Positions 13,001 through 26,900 of a DNA stretch of 64,000 nt are shown here, one piece after another. Location: assembly GCA_902702965.1 (NCBI GenBank), contig CACRXP010000120.1, forward strand, positions 506,636 through 570,635, given 5' to 3'. How positions within the stretch are numbered: position 1 is the first letter of the stretch; every line of letters starts with the position of its first letter. The position numbers and the translations under genes were made by a program. Below the pieces are notes generated by a model. That model was not told the origin of the DNA. It did no database searches and worked only from the letters and a program-made list of their open reading frames with translations. The DNA comes from Spirometra erinaceieuropaei (Eukaryota; Platyhelminthes; Cestoda; Diphyllobothriidea; Diphyllobothriidae).

Positions 13001-16000
13001 TGATTGTCGGGTCTTGATGATTCCTCTTCCTGTTTTATTTTTTTGTAGATAATCAAAAACCGAAATTATTATTCTGTCTGTTGCGTGTTGTAGCACACTT
13101 AACGTCAAACGCTTCCTCTAAGATTATTCTTTCGGGATCTTTCTTTTGGCTCTCGGAAAATTTCTAGGGTTTAAGAACCCTACCGAGCGTTCAGTATTGT
13201 AAGCATGTATGGCTATTGCTTCAGTGCCCACTGGCTGCCCTCACCACTTAGGAGTGCATGCTGCCCTCACTGGTCACCGCCTATTCTAAAGAACGCCAGT
13301 GCTAATAGAGCAGGCCGTCTCGCAGATGTGGAAAAACCGAGTCTGCAGGCGACAGCACCCTTGAATTGCCGCAGAACAAAATCTCTGAAACTGCAAACAT
13401 TTTGATCAGGTGGGTTGATAGATCCATGCATAGGTCCGCTGGGGACTCTGGAAGTTTTCATTACTGCCTCAACGAGAAGGCACTAGAAGAACGACGTTGG
13501 TGTACTATTTGGGAAGTACTTGAGACCTGAATCCAATGATGCTGTCGAGTCATCAAAGGCGGTTTTACGCGACTCACCTACGGTCCTCCTGATAGCAAAT
13601 CTCCCAATGAAAAAATCGAAACTCATACCCAATCAAGTTACCCAACTTCTCCTAAAGTCTGGTGGGCCTAGGAAGAAGAAACATTTAGTATGGAGAAATA
13701 GCGTTAGGGACAACCCTTTTTGCACTCTTCATCTGGATGGCTTGTCTACCAGATCTGCATAAACTGACTTTAATAGTGTCCAGATTTTAGTATGCAGAAC
13801 CACACATAATTGTTACTTGAATTCCTGTCACCCACTCTGTCGCTTGTTCTTACCTACCCCTAGCTGGCTACATACTCCTTTCCTAGCGGGAACACGTCAG
13901 TTATTGGCGATTTGCAGCCCTTCTTACCAACTGGCTGGCGCATTCGTGTGACGCTTTTCGAGGTTGGTGTTCTATTGTGTGCTATGACTGTTGCTATTTT
14001 CTCCTTCCCTCCTGTTTTCTCCCTCCTCTTCTTCCGTTTACTAATTCCCCGTTCCATTCCTCCTTCTGGCCTTCTCCCTCCATTTTCTCACTTTCTTCCC
14101 TTTGCTTTTCGGCAGGCGTCGACTACGCTGTCCTGATCCCAAGTGTATACCCAAGATGGGCATTGAAAGTGAAGTAAGCCGAGGGGAAAGCTGAAATGGT
14201 TAGTGGGGAAAGTTGCCGAGACAAAAACGAAAAAGATCACTTCATGTGTGAAGATCTGCCGCGAAATTGAGGGAAGCCTAGAATCTCCGGAAATGATCCG
14301 GCTAACAGGACACACAGAGCAGCAATATCGAAGACCTAACGGTAAACCTAGCCGCAACCTCAAAAGTAAACCTTATCCTTAACGCAATTATAAACCCAAT
14401 GCTAACCCCAAACTTAACACTAAACCTGACCGTAAATCTAGCGCAAACCCTAGCCCTAACCCTAAGCCCGACCTTAACCCTGACCCAAATTCTAGCCCTA
14501 ACCCATATCCCAACCCTACCCTTAGCCATGGCCCTAACTCTAACATTAACCATAACCCTACCCTAACCCTAGCACCTACGCTAATCCGGACCTTAACTCA
14601 AGACGTAAACCTACACCGCAATCCAAGCCCTAACCCTTAAACCTAACACAAACCCTAACCCTCAACTCAATTCCCAGCCTAACACTAATCCAGACCCTAA
14701 AGCTATCTCTACCTCTTAACCGAAACACTAAGTTGCCCTTTTCCCTTTTGGCTTTGGCTTATTTCCCACTAACGATTTCGGCATTCCCCTTCGGCTTACT
14801 TTAGTTTCAGTGCGCCCATTGTGCTTACACTTGGGACCAGGACAGCGTAACAGACCACTATCTGCTTTTCTGCCACTTCCACATCTTTGGACTATTATCA
14901 TTGATTGAGTGGCCGTTTGTGGTTAAGACTAGAGTCATGGTTGCAGTCGGCTCTAAAGTTAAGGTTAGAGTAATGGTCAAGTTTAGGGTCAAGGTTAGAG
15001 TCAAGATTAGGTTTTAGCCTAAGGCCACGATCAGGGTTGTGATCAAGTTTAGGGTTGGTGTTAGGGTTAAGATATTGCGCAAACCATCGGTTGCACCTGT
15101 CCCTGTGTTTTACCTTTCCTTTTTTCAGAAGTTACGTCTCGCAACTCTTCCTGTCGTTGTTTCGAACCTCTTTCGATTTGTAACAGATACTTTTAATCCA
15201 TTTTCTTCGGTCTACTGTCTCGCACTCCTCCCCTCTCTGCCTCTTTTTCCTCCCATCCTTCCCACGCTCACAACTGTCGTCATCGTAATAACTCCCCCCA
15301 CTATTTCAGGTATCTTTTATTTACTCCCAACCTTATAGGAACCACCGTTTGTCATCTACGAAAACGGCACTTACGTGGGACTTTTGATGGAACTGCTGGA
15401 GATCCTGGCAGAACGTCTCAATTTCTCCTATGTGCTGCTGCCTCTGTCCAAACCGGAATACGGGACAGAGCTACCCAATGGCACTTGGACGGGCGTAATT
15501 GGCGAACTCGTGGAACGAGTATGTCATTATCGGTAGTCACCAAAACACTGTACTGGTGTTCATGTTGATCCTACGTTTTAGGACTTAAATATTGCCCGCT
15601 CACTTATCTCTACCTCCGTGCTGGCACATCTCTTTTGGTTATCTATGTGGTCAGTGCAGATTACAGTCACCCCGGGGCTGTCAGATTTTTTTGAGAAATA
15701 AATGTGCACATGTTCGATTTGAATAGGACGGTATTGACTAGAATACGTTGAATTAGAACTTGAGCAGCACAATCACCATGGACTTGAGCCGCATCGCCTG
15801 CAAGGCTTCCCGCTGCCCTTCTCAGTTATTTTTATTGAGATGAAATACTTTTGGCGACACAGCAGTAGGAATGTGTGTAGTCTGTGAACTAAACTTATCA
15901 AGTCAAATCCCAGGTCGGAAGGGCAAGACAGAAGGCACCAGAATGAGGGGTTTATTGTGCACAGAACACGGATTTGTCCTCTCAGGCGGCAGTGACCGCT

Positions 16001-17891
16001 GGCGAAGCCAGGGCTGGTGTTGACTGCGTCCAGTTATGCCTGAGAGTCACTGGGACTGCGACGGCAGCCGCTTTTGTAGTCTCGTCGGCCAAGCTCAAGT
16101 GGTGTCCGTTCGGTGTGTGTTGCATTTGCCGAGGGATGGTGTCCCAGTGGCTTAGGTTCTGGTTGCAGGGAGGCGGTGCGTTCAAGTGGCCGCATAGGCA
16201 GCTGCGGCTGTGCGGACGCAGGTAGGCCCGAGCTGTCGGTCGTGTGACTTCAGGTCAACGCGTCTGGAACGACTCACTGCAAAAGGCTGGATGACCTTGA
16301 GGCAGCGAGGTCTTGAACAATAACACCAGACCGTTCATGATGGCTGCCCGCTACATACTTTCTAATATCGTATGACTGCAACTTCTGGAGTTTAACCTCC
16401 GACATCCCCACCAGTTTTTACTCCATGCCCACTCAAACGCGACGTCGAAAACTGTAGTTTATTCGAAAAGTAACGTGACTGAGAAGTCACATGAGATCAC
16501 TGGAGCCGCCTTACTTGAAATTTCAAACACCATATGTGTGCACTGCCGAGGACTGTAAACCAACGTAGGGCACGCTCTGGGCAGCGAGGCGCACCCAGAT
16601 TTTCACTTATTTCTAAAATGTTCTTCATGAAAAGCATGAGTGACTTGTCAATTCCTTCGAAATAAACAAGAAGCATGTCTATTGGTAGGCGAAGAAGGTT
16701 GGTTGGTTTTAGGAAGGATTTCGTTCACCAACCACCGTTTGGCGACCAAGAATTTTCGGCACCTTCCAGTTGCTCGCTCCTCTTTTCATCCTTTCCCTGG
16801 CCTTCTTCCTGCCCATTCTTACTCCCTTCCTTTTGCTCTCCTGCTTCTTCTTACACCTTAGGCTCTTATTCCTCATTGGTTGGGCACAGGGATAAGTGCA
16901 CCTCGTATTACTGCTGACCTTGCGCTAGATTCCAGGGGTTTGGGGTCGAGGCCAGGGTTAAACTTAGGTTTAGGTTCAGGGTTGCAGCAAGGTCAAGGTT
17001 AGGGTCCGAAGTGAGGTTAAGTCTAGGGTAAAGATAGGGTTAGAGTTAAGCTCGGGTTTAGGTCCAAGCTTGGGAGCAGGGTTGCGGTTAAGTTTGTGGC
17101 CAGGGTTGGGGTAAGTGTTAGGGATGGGGTACGAGACAGCATACACCCGGCGATTTAGTACTAACCATCTATCATACGGTGGAGTTGTACCTATCACTGT
17201 TTTTTACCCTTCATTGATGTCCTTCCAGTCTTCAGCAACGGCATAAAGAAGGACCGCACTCAACTATTGATGGGGCAGCACGCTAGGCATTAAGCTGAAA
17301 AAATGGAAGAAAACACAGAAACTGCCTGGAGTTATGCCGAAAGTCCTATCCTACGCTATTGTACGACAACGACAATGAGAGTAGTAATACGACAAGAAAC
17401 GGAACGGAAATTTCACAAAATAACGGATTTCGAGTTAAGGCGTGAGATCGCGGGAAGCACTCGTTGTTGGCAGTGTAATTTCTGAAACAGCCTGCAAATA
17501 TATGCCAAGATAAAGCCCCATATGACACGATCCACGGTATACTGACACCTAAGTGGGGTCCTTCTCCATACCGTTGACCAGTCTTCTTACTGTTTTTCCA
17601 GGCCCCTTTCCTATTTTAGCAGTATTCTTCGAGTGAAGGATACCTTCAATCCCCTTCCTTCGGCCTACTTCCTCACAATCCCCGCTCACCCTATGCTTCT
17701 TTTGTCCCTCGTTCTCCCTGCACTCACCATTGTCGTAATTACCATCCCTGCCACTGTCATTTCAGATGATTTACTATTCCAGTATTCTTTAGGCAGGAAT
17801 ACAGTGTCGCAACACTTAGAATTGTCTATTCCCCCACCAGCCTGTCTTACGGGTGGACTACTACTACTACTTCTACTACTACTACCACTAA

Positions 17892-17922
<31 letters not shown>

Positions 17923-20900
17923 GCTACTACTACCACTACTACCGCTGTTACTACTAATACTACTACCACTGGCGGGAATACAGTGTCGCAACACTGAAGA
18001 AAACTTTTTCCCCCGTCTACCACCACTGATACGGCGAATACTACTAATAATCCTACTATTCGTATTACTACTACTACCACCGCCAACACGGCTGCCAATG
18101 CTACTCTACAAACGCTTACAGTACGGGTAACTAACTGCAATAATACTAGCATCAGTAACGGAGTGTTGCGACACTGGTATTCAACCATTCTTTATTCTCC
18201 CTGACCCTACGGACGGTTTTTCACCTATGAAACCGGCACTTACACGTGACTTTTGAAGAAACCTGTACAGTGCGTGACCGATCCCATGAAATGTTGGCCG
18301 AAATTCTGAAGTGCGATTTTTATTAGGATGGATTATCTAGGTGGGGTTGTAATACTGATTAGCATGCGACATAATCCTCTAGTATTTCGGATTTGCCAGG
18401 ATGTCGGCTATTAAATGCACTCCTTTTCGACCTCCTGCAGATACCACAGCCAGTAAAAATGACTACTTAAGTGGCACGCATTTTTCACATTGATTATCGA
18501 TGGTCTTACAACTTCAAATATTTTTTATGCGAAACATGCACAAAGATGTGCTGTCTTCTACAGGTGTGATGGAAAATCACATTTTCTCCACAGTTAATAC
18601 CCCAAGAAAGGTTATCTTTCGGTTTCAAAAATGTGTCTTATTATGCGATTTAAAGACCGTTCGATGTCCGTATATACAGCATCACACATTTCTGTTTACC
18701 AATGCTACTCATGAAATGTCCACCATAATCCGCATCCATTGCAAAGTTTTATGAACTCTATATGGTAACTTCTTGAAGGCATAGAGAAATATTTGATTTT
18801 TGTTAAATGGAAAGTATGCACTTTGCAGATTGAAATCTCTAAGCGCTAACGCAACGGCTGATCTGACTCAAAATTATTCGGTAATTTGAAATTTTTTCAA
18901 AACCTAAATATACACTTGCTTAGGGTATAAAATGTAAAGAAAATGTGATTTTCTACCAAACCTGTGAAAAAAGCATATTTGTGCGCAGGTTTTCTATAAA
19001 ATATATTTGCATTTATAAAAACATCGAAAATCAATGTGAAGAATGCGTGCTACTTAAGTTGTCATTTTTTACTAACTGTGGTTTCAGCAGGATGTCGAAA
19101 GGAAGAACATTCAATAGCCGACATCCTGGCAAGTCCGAAATACTATAGGATTATGATGCATTCTCATCAATATTACAATCCTATATGGGTAATTCATCCT
19201 AATCGAAGACACATTGCAGAATTTTGGCCAACATTTCATGGGATTAGTCACGCACTAACTTCTCTGTCTAAATTAGCAGTCCATCATCCAAGCAGAGAAA
19301 TGAACAAGAACTGAAAATGCTGCATCATGAAATCAACTCTGACACGGTGGATTCTGTGCCAAGCGACTTCATCGCTGCCATCGCGTTCGTGATAGACGGA
19401 AGCAATGGGATTGACGGGGCTAAACATACTGTGAGCCGAAATTCGCCTCCTTTTTTATAAACAATGGGCTTGCCGATCAGATGTTGCCCATGGAGTTTGA
19501 AGTAGTGAGATATTTGGTAAGATGTGGTTATGTAGCCGCACCTGATGGACACAATACTGTTAGGTAATAGAGTTAGGGATTGGTGTTAGGTATTAGGATT
19601 AGAGGTTAGGGTTGGGGACCAGGGTTAGGGGTTAGGGTTAGGAGTTAGGGGTTGGGGCAACCATTTCTCAGCCACTAAAAGTACAACCGCGCATTCCCAG
19701 TAGCTTTTTCTTTTTCATGCAATTACTTGGTCTCGTCGCTTGTGCGTTCCCCGGCACCGTCTGTAAATACCCCTATTACCACCGGTCTGTATTACAGGCG
19801 GCTGGGATTTGTTTAGCTCAGGTGCGGGTACATAGCCATATCTGCCCAGATATTTAAAATTGGATAAGGAGATAATGGCGCTACCTGTTGACAAAGGGTG
19901 AGCGACCGTCATCATGGGCCGCGTCGACTACGACTGGAGGGAGCAAACCCTCTTCGTCGACAAGTAGTTCTACAAAAGTACTCCCCGTCACGGGCCAAAT
20001 CGATGGTCAGCTAGATGGCTGGATTTCTAAGTCAGCTCAGACGCAAAAGATGTGAGTGCCCTAGACGAATGACGACAAACCAAACCAAGCAACACAGCGT
20101 TGGCCAGTTTCAAAGGACTATCCAAATTCATAAGCCTACAGTTCCCCTTTAGTCAGTCGTTGCTACGAGAAGTAGTCGCACTTGCAATCTAGTCGGACCG
20201 AGGACCCCAAAATTGAACATTCTTCGAGTCGACTCCATAATTTCTATGAATCCACCCTTCAGCTTATTCGCCGACATCCGGGCAAAGTGTTCAACTTGGC
20301 CAAATTATGATATCGTCCGACGTGATTCCGCTGCTCACATCCGTCCTGCCGGAATTGGCGCTCTCTGTCCTACACAGACGGTTTAAATAGGAGTATGACG
20401 AAATGAAAGAGCCTCTAAAACCGAGCATTCAATGAAACTGCCTTCTATCTGCCAAAAAACTTTTTCACCTTAAATGGTAGATCACACATGTAATGCCGAT
20501 GGGTTCCCTGATTTCCAACTTAGTCGCATAATTGGTTCTGAAAGAGGTTAGAAAGGTCGCTTTCAACCACCATATACCTGATTTTTTCGGCGTCGACAAG
20601 TGGAAGGCGTGTTCATTAAAACTGAACGAGATAGATTATCAGGATTTCGGGACCTACTTAAGAGCGTCTTTCCCATTATCCAGTTCATAAGACGGGAATA
20701 AATCTAATGGTCGGACTTCCTGTGGGGCACTGAAATAAGAACTCTCTTGTGTGACAGCTGGCTTTGTACTAAATTCCAGGAGAATTAGGAGGGTTAGGGC
20801 TGAGACCAGAATTAGGATTAGGGTTAGGGGGGTCGGTGTTAGAGTCATGGTTAAACTTATAATTAAAGTTAGGACCCAGGACAGGTACCCCTCCAAGAAT

Positions 20901-23900
20901 TTAGCACAAGGTCACCTGTAGTACGGGGATTAGAGTGCCCTTGTCTAACCGCCTTCCGGAGCGTTCTCGTCATGCGCGGACCTAATGATGAACTTACATT
21001 ACTATATATCGAAACGCGACTGGCATAACCTGCGTCCTCAGTAATCATGTCGACCACCCTACGGTGCACAAACGTGGCTGTGCTTGGACACTCTCCAAAA
21101 GGTGTAAAAACGGACTGCAGCGACCCAGACTGACGAATACAGAAACTCCGGCATCTACTTTGGCAACAGCTGCTCAAACAACTTCATCAGATGCTGACTC
21201 CGTGCGCGGCCTCGATGGGCAGAGAGGAGAGAGCCAGCAATACTTTAGGACCTTCTACCATTTATAAAGGATGTATTGGAAGCAACAGAACGCACTACCA
21301 CACAGCCCGGCGTGGACATCATCCGTCATCCGGTAGATGCCGTGCCTGACAGAGCTATACAGATGAAGAACCAACTGGATGCGACTGAGCCATCGGGTGT
21401 AGTTTAACAAATCTCATGTCACAACTGGCTGTCCCATTATACAGGATAGACGTCACGATAGCACGGTCAATGAATACGCGAGCACATGCAGGCTGCTCGG
21501 AGGCGTCACCGACTGGCCGAAGATGCTAGCCACACCCTGGAGGAGAGCCACGTATTCGGCTTCACAGAAACACGGACAGCGGTTCGGACTGACAATAAGA
21601 CGGGGTGAGGGCTGTTGGTGGCCTGGTACTCTGACAGCAACTCCAGCAGATGCGCAAACGTGACCAGACGCCGTATCCCAGAATTCAGCTAAGCACGTAC
21701 ACGGCCCACGCTCCGTAAGACCACGGGGTCCCAGTCACGAACGCACGGCCTCCCCGTCCTCACCCATATGCTGCTGCGCTTTCGTAGTCCCTGAATATGG
21801 ACTCCTGTACGAGTCCGAGAGCTGTGGCAAACATAATAGTTGTTCCGGTAATTGCACGTTCTTCGTTAGAATGAGAACCTGTTTAGACTCACATATTCGC
21901 CTCTAATTGTAGTAAACACATTATTGCAGACATGGACGTAGATCAGGTCATTTGAATCACCCGACGAAGAACATCAGCACATTACCGAAAAAGTACAATT
22001 CCCGTATCCCGACTGAGCGGGGGCGTGTGAATGGGCCGTTGTAAAAATGAGACTGTAAGGTGAAGGAGTAAGGACCAATCATTGGGATATATTTATTTTC
22101 GACTGTAGGTATTTTTCCCATGGTAGGTAAATCTCGGTCCTCTTATATATCCGCTGATATACGACATGCGCCTAAACCTTCCGACGACTAACATAATTGC
22201 ATAGATGTCCAACCATGATTGGCGTTGGTTTTCTAAACCAGTTCCCTGTAATATCGATGACGTCAACGCTTGATGGTTCATTTTCGAAGGAAGTGAACTT
22301 TTATTTTACAGCCGTAGGCATGGTTTTCATTTTTGCTCACATACTGAGGGTATAATCTCATCTGTCTGTTAGCTGGTTAGTGGGAGGCATTGCACAGTCC
22401 CCACATTGGCCTGCGCCGTAGATGCGCTGGAAGAGAACTCAGGCCAGAGAGTGTGTTACGACACGCCAGGCGTAGACCACCATGCCGCACCAGCTTCCTG
22501 CCAGGCTCGGAGAGTCTACGGAGGGCTGGCTCTGAAGAATCTATCCCCACGGTACTTCAGCCAACCCTCCAACACAATAAATCTGTCGCGTCTGAATGTA
22601 TTAGGACGAACTGGAAGTCGTGGCTTGGAAGATTACTAGCAGACGGGATAACTAGATTCTTCTCAGAACTGAAAGCCAGGCTTCCTGGTTTCTCTTTAGT
22701 GCGATCTCTCTGATGCTCTCACGCATGTGAAATCATGGTACGTGCTGTGGGGCCGAGGTCACGTGTAACACGCAGAGACGGTTTGTTCTGTTTTGTCACT
22801 TGTTGCCCCGTGCCCACCTTCGGTCGCCTTAAAATTGTCCTGCAACCGGATGGGGGAGAGGGGAGCCTGTGGGGGATACTGCTCAAGTCTGCCCCACTGT
22901 AAACTTATTTATGCCCAAGTCACCGGTGCTGCGCCCACCCCGTTAATCACATGGACGTCGTCGTGTCCGAAAGTCGAGCTGTCGGGAGCATTATGCCAGA
23001 TTCCATCTCCAGTCGTTTTTACTCGGGTGGATGAAGAAAGAGGGAGCGAGACATGTTTTTACCTTGTCACAGTAGGCCAAAAGTGCTGACATCAGAGGTT
23101 GCAAACTAGTGATTCATTCAGATCCAGTATCAGACAGCAAACCAACTTTCCTAATGTACTTTTGTCGACGTAACATCTTAGCGACTGGAGTCTGCTCATT
23201 GTGGGCTGTGGGAACTATGAGCTATTGGTCGCAAACGACGATAACTACCGCTAACTTGAAGGGGATGCGGAGGTGATTTGCACAAAAATTTGTTTATGGC
23301 AAAACGCACTTGCGCAAAACCCACTCCATTTAACTCTACCCATACCCAGTGTGCCCCACCGAAGCCTATATGCAAGTCACTGAGGACAGGGAATTAGGCA
23401 TTCGTGGGATACTGACTGTTCAGCCCCATTCCATGTTGCCTGTCTAATTTTCTCCCATCTTCTCCTTCATTGCCCTCTCCCCGCCTCCCTCTCTTGCTCC
23501 TCATTTTAGAGAGCCGACATAGCCCTCGTCCCCATGTCCATCACAAGTGATAGAGCCAGGGTCGTCGACTTTACCTTCCCCTACTTCGATGTCGTCGGCC
23601 TCATAATGGTGCAACGAGATCATGCTAGTGAGACTGGCAACATGTTCTTCTTCATGACTGTCTTCTCGAAGTGAGTCCTCTTTAGTCATGTCCTCGCCGA
23701 CTGACTTTGTGCTTTTTCCCTATCTGTGAACAAAACAAAGAGTAAAGTTTAACCAGCGCTTACGTTCAAATGGGATAGACTTGTCTCTCGCAGAGACAGG
23801 ACGAATTGACAAAGACCTATCCGGTCTGCTAGACATGCACTCACTTCCCATGACTCTATAAGACTTGACAGCTTTCCATCACGACAAAGCATCCATATTC

Positions 23901-26900
23901 AAACGTCATTAATGAGTCTCGAGAAGCAAGGATGGCCGTATTTAGACATAGCCTGTTGCAAATGTGTAGGATGAAGACGAGTTAAAACTTATGGAATACA
24001 TCGACTGCTATCTAAACTCCAGCCATTCCTCCGCGTTGGAATGCTCTACCCAACAACTCGTCGCATTAACATTAGTTGCTATCAAAATCTGATGTCAACG
24101 CCCGGACAGAGAGATAATAGTGCATTTCGCTGCAGCCATTTCCTGAATACTAAACGGCATTGACTTCGTAATGCGTCAAAAAGACTGTGTTCTGACAAGT
24201 AAATGATCAATATTTATTGCCGACAAAATAACTGAAGACTGGAACACACATTTTGGTTCGTCTAGGGTCGTCAATCAATCCCATGGAGCGGAGACCTGAG
24301 ATTTTCACTCGGGTCCGGTTTATCATCGAGCTTAAGGCGCCACCTGATAGTTTGACCGTTTTAACACCGATGTTCATTGTGTGCCTCAGTGCAGTGACGG
24401 TGACTTACGCGGGAATTAGTTTATATTGGTCGTAAGCTCTCTTCTATACGCATCTGAGCCCGATGTCAAGGCAGAGTTAAAGACCGGGGACGGGATCAGG
24501 CACGGTGTCTCACAGAGCCAGACAGCTGACTACTCATGCCAAACAAGCCTGGTCCGCGCGTGATGTGCCAGGTTTTCACGCACACAACAAAGGGGCACTG
24601 CTCGGACCCCAACTGAGCGGGAGTGCCGTAGGGGCCATAATAGGAAGTAGCCATTGCCTTCTGACTCTCTGCCCTGATAGGAGGACCGAGTTCCCTTTTC
24701 AGGTGACAGACTTCCAAGTCAGGGCCTTTGAGCAAGAGGCAGTTTAAAAGCACCTCAGTCTGTTTGTATTGTTGGATATGGGCTGGGTTCCGTGGGGGCG
24801 CAGTTCCCAGATTAAATCCCATTCCCTCTCCCATCTCCCTCCCCCCTCAGTACACTGTTTGAACCGGTCTTTCATCGGATTCGGAGGCTAAGCGTAAGTG
24901 ACTGACTGAGCCGTACAGCCCTTATGCACATGCTCCAAGCGGCCTGTCCCCTACACGACCCTCCAGGTTTTCACCCGTTTTGGTACTCAGATCGGGTTTC
25001 AAAGTGTACGAGGGTACCATTGGGGCCACATGAGGAAGGAGCCATTGATCCTGACTCACAGCCCACCAGGCGGCCACTCCGCACAAATGCACAAAGGGTT
25101 GATTGCGAGATCTGAGTTGCACTGTCAGCTAGCAATCTTCAAAGCTAGGGCTTTAACGTGTCAAATAGATGCAAGCGCGTCACACTTATTATGGTGAGGA
25201 ATGCGCTGAAGTGTCGTGAATATGAGGTCCCTGGAGCCGTCCTCGCTCTTCTCTTCCCCTTCCAGACACCAGTCGATTGTCCAAATCAATCAATCGACTG
25301 ATACGAAGATTGGACGCAGTGGCTGAGAGGACTAAAACGGTGCGTCTGCGCGAGCTACACACCACCTGGCTCCCCAACACAACACACCAGGTTTTCATAA
25401 ATTGGGGGGGTCACACATGCGTTAAAGGAACATAGTGGACACATGAAGAAGGAGACGAAGAACACGCTCCGCACCTGCGTGAGATGTGCGTATCCGATGC
25501 CTCTGGTAGTTGATGTGGGACGGGTTACTGTGCGGTGTATGTGCGAACGGGGAGCTTCATAGGTGCGGGATCAGTCTGCGTTGCTTTACCGCAGATTTTC
25601 ATGGAGGCGCATGTGGCCAAATAGGTCCATGCGATAACCGAATATGCGTGGTCAATGAGGGCAGTTGGCGCGAGGGCATCGGACGTGGGGTGGTACCCCT
25701 GGCACCGGTTCGCCGATCTCGGTGTTACGAACACGCAAGTAGCCGACCAGGCCGATGCTTGACAATGTGGGCAGGAAAGTTCAGGAGCTGCTGATTCGGT
25801 CGCAATGTTTATGCTCGTAGTGCCGGCCGCACTAATGGACGGGGAGTTGGTAGAGATGTACGCCGTTCAACCCTCGTTGGGTGAAATTCTGGAACTTGTG
25901 TTTGGGGGTCAGGTCGTGCATGTGGCGCACGCAGACAGGGTCACTAGATACGGCAGCCACCGCGTCCATTCCCCGCACCTGTCAACTGACCGGCTCGGAT
26001 AGTGACCGGGGCCTGGAAATGCGAAGGGTAAGTGAGGTCGACGGCTAAGCGCATCTCCTCACTACAAACAATCTGACGCGCCTGAAGCTATTATGGTGCG
26101 CTAAAAGCCGTGACTTGGAAGGTTGTCAACTGATGGGATAACTCGGACCTCTCAGTCGGCCCAGTAATGTGTGTTTGTGTGGAGCGGCCGGCTGATGATC
26201 TAAGATTCAGACTGCAATGGATCCTTCTACATGTGGCCTCTATGGCACTCCCACTCCGGGAGATCCGGGCCGGGCGTAGCGACACGCCTAGGGACGGCTT
26301 CGGCCGCGCCAACCACCTGCGTTCTCTCCCACCTCGGGTCTTCTCGACCATGTCTTGACACAGGACCCGGGTGGAGGGGGGAGGAGAAGAGGGTGCAGTA
26401 GATGTTGCGCGAGTCCACTACCATTATAAAAGAGATCGTGCGCAAGTCACCGTACCTGCACTCACCCTGATGTGGAGCGCACGGTGGACATCGTCGAGCA
26501 CGACGGTCGAACTGCCATAAAGTGCGAAGGTTTATGTGTACGATGTTATTGCTACGGTACTCCAGCCGTACGGATGTTCTGTCTGCGTCCTGCAAAATGC
26601 TGGTGTGAATTCATGTGAGTTTATTGACTATCGCCACTTCCGAGAGAACTATCCTTCCCTTAATGGATTACTGCACGTGCTTAATGCCAGGTCAACTGCC
26701 CTGTTGGAAAATCGACGGAACGCCGCTGGGTCGCACGCCAATCTAGCCACAAAGTGAGTCCACCTAGAGCGCACTATCTTTTGTATGGCATGTGCCCATC
26801 GGTTGCCGCCCTCAACGTCAAGTGAGGAAATTAACAGCAGTGACCAGCAGTGCTAAGTATAATATCCCAAACCGTGTGCCTGTCAGCATGGAATGCAGAG

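Larger units (their letters stand above)
15519..23509 (+). other. Largest iGluR intron (8.0 kb), repeat-rich
   Basis: It contains the relic S1 exon and its duplicated intron tail, a CAGTGTCGCAACACT element with an ACT microsatellite core, a foldback element (18,268-19,261), TTAGGG-like arrays (16,935-17,130; 19,556-19,655; 20,785-20,880) and a GC-rich repeat copy at 22,600-22,980. Between about 19,900 and 22,300 I see no recognisable gene. A short block at 21,790-21,900 recurs at 54,090-54,230. Confidence 0.7.

Noticed and set aside
14116..14175. Possible exon between TTTCGGCAG and GTAAGC
   Set aside because: In phase 0 it has an immediate stop, and the sequence is the terminal repeat of the element at 14,124-14,849.
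17633..18130. Long frames rich in Leu (plus strand), and in Ser/Gly or Val (minus strand)
   Set aside because: They are translations of the ACT/ACC microsatellite and pyrimidine-rich intron tail.
19556..19655. Telomere or chromosome end
   Set aside because: Units are impure, short and interstitial, with unique sequence and exons on both sides.
22390..22713. 107-codon Arg-rich plus-strand frame
   Set aside because: No recognised family and no splice support; its 3' part overlaps the GC-rich dispersed repeat copy at 22,600.
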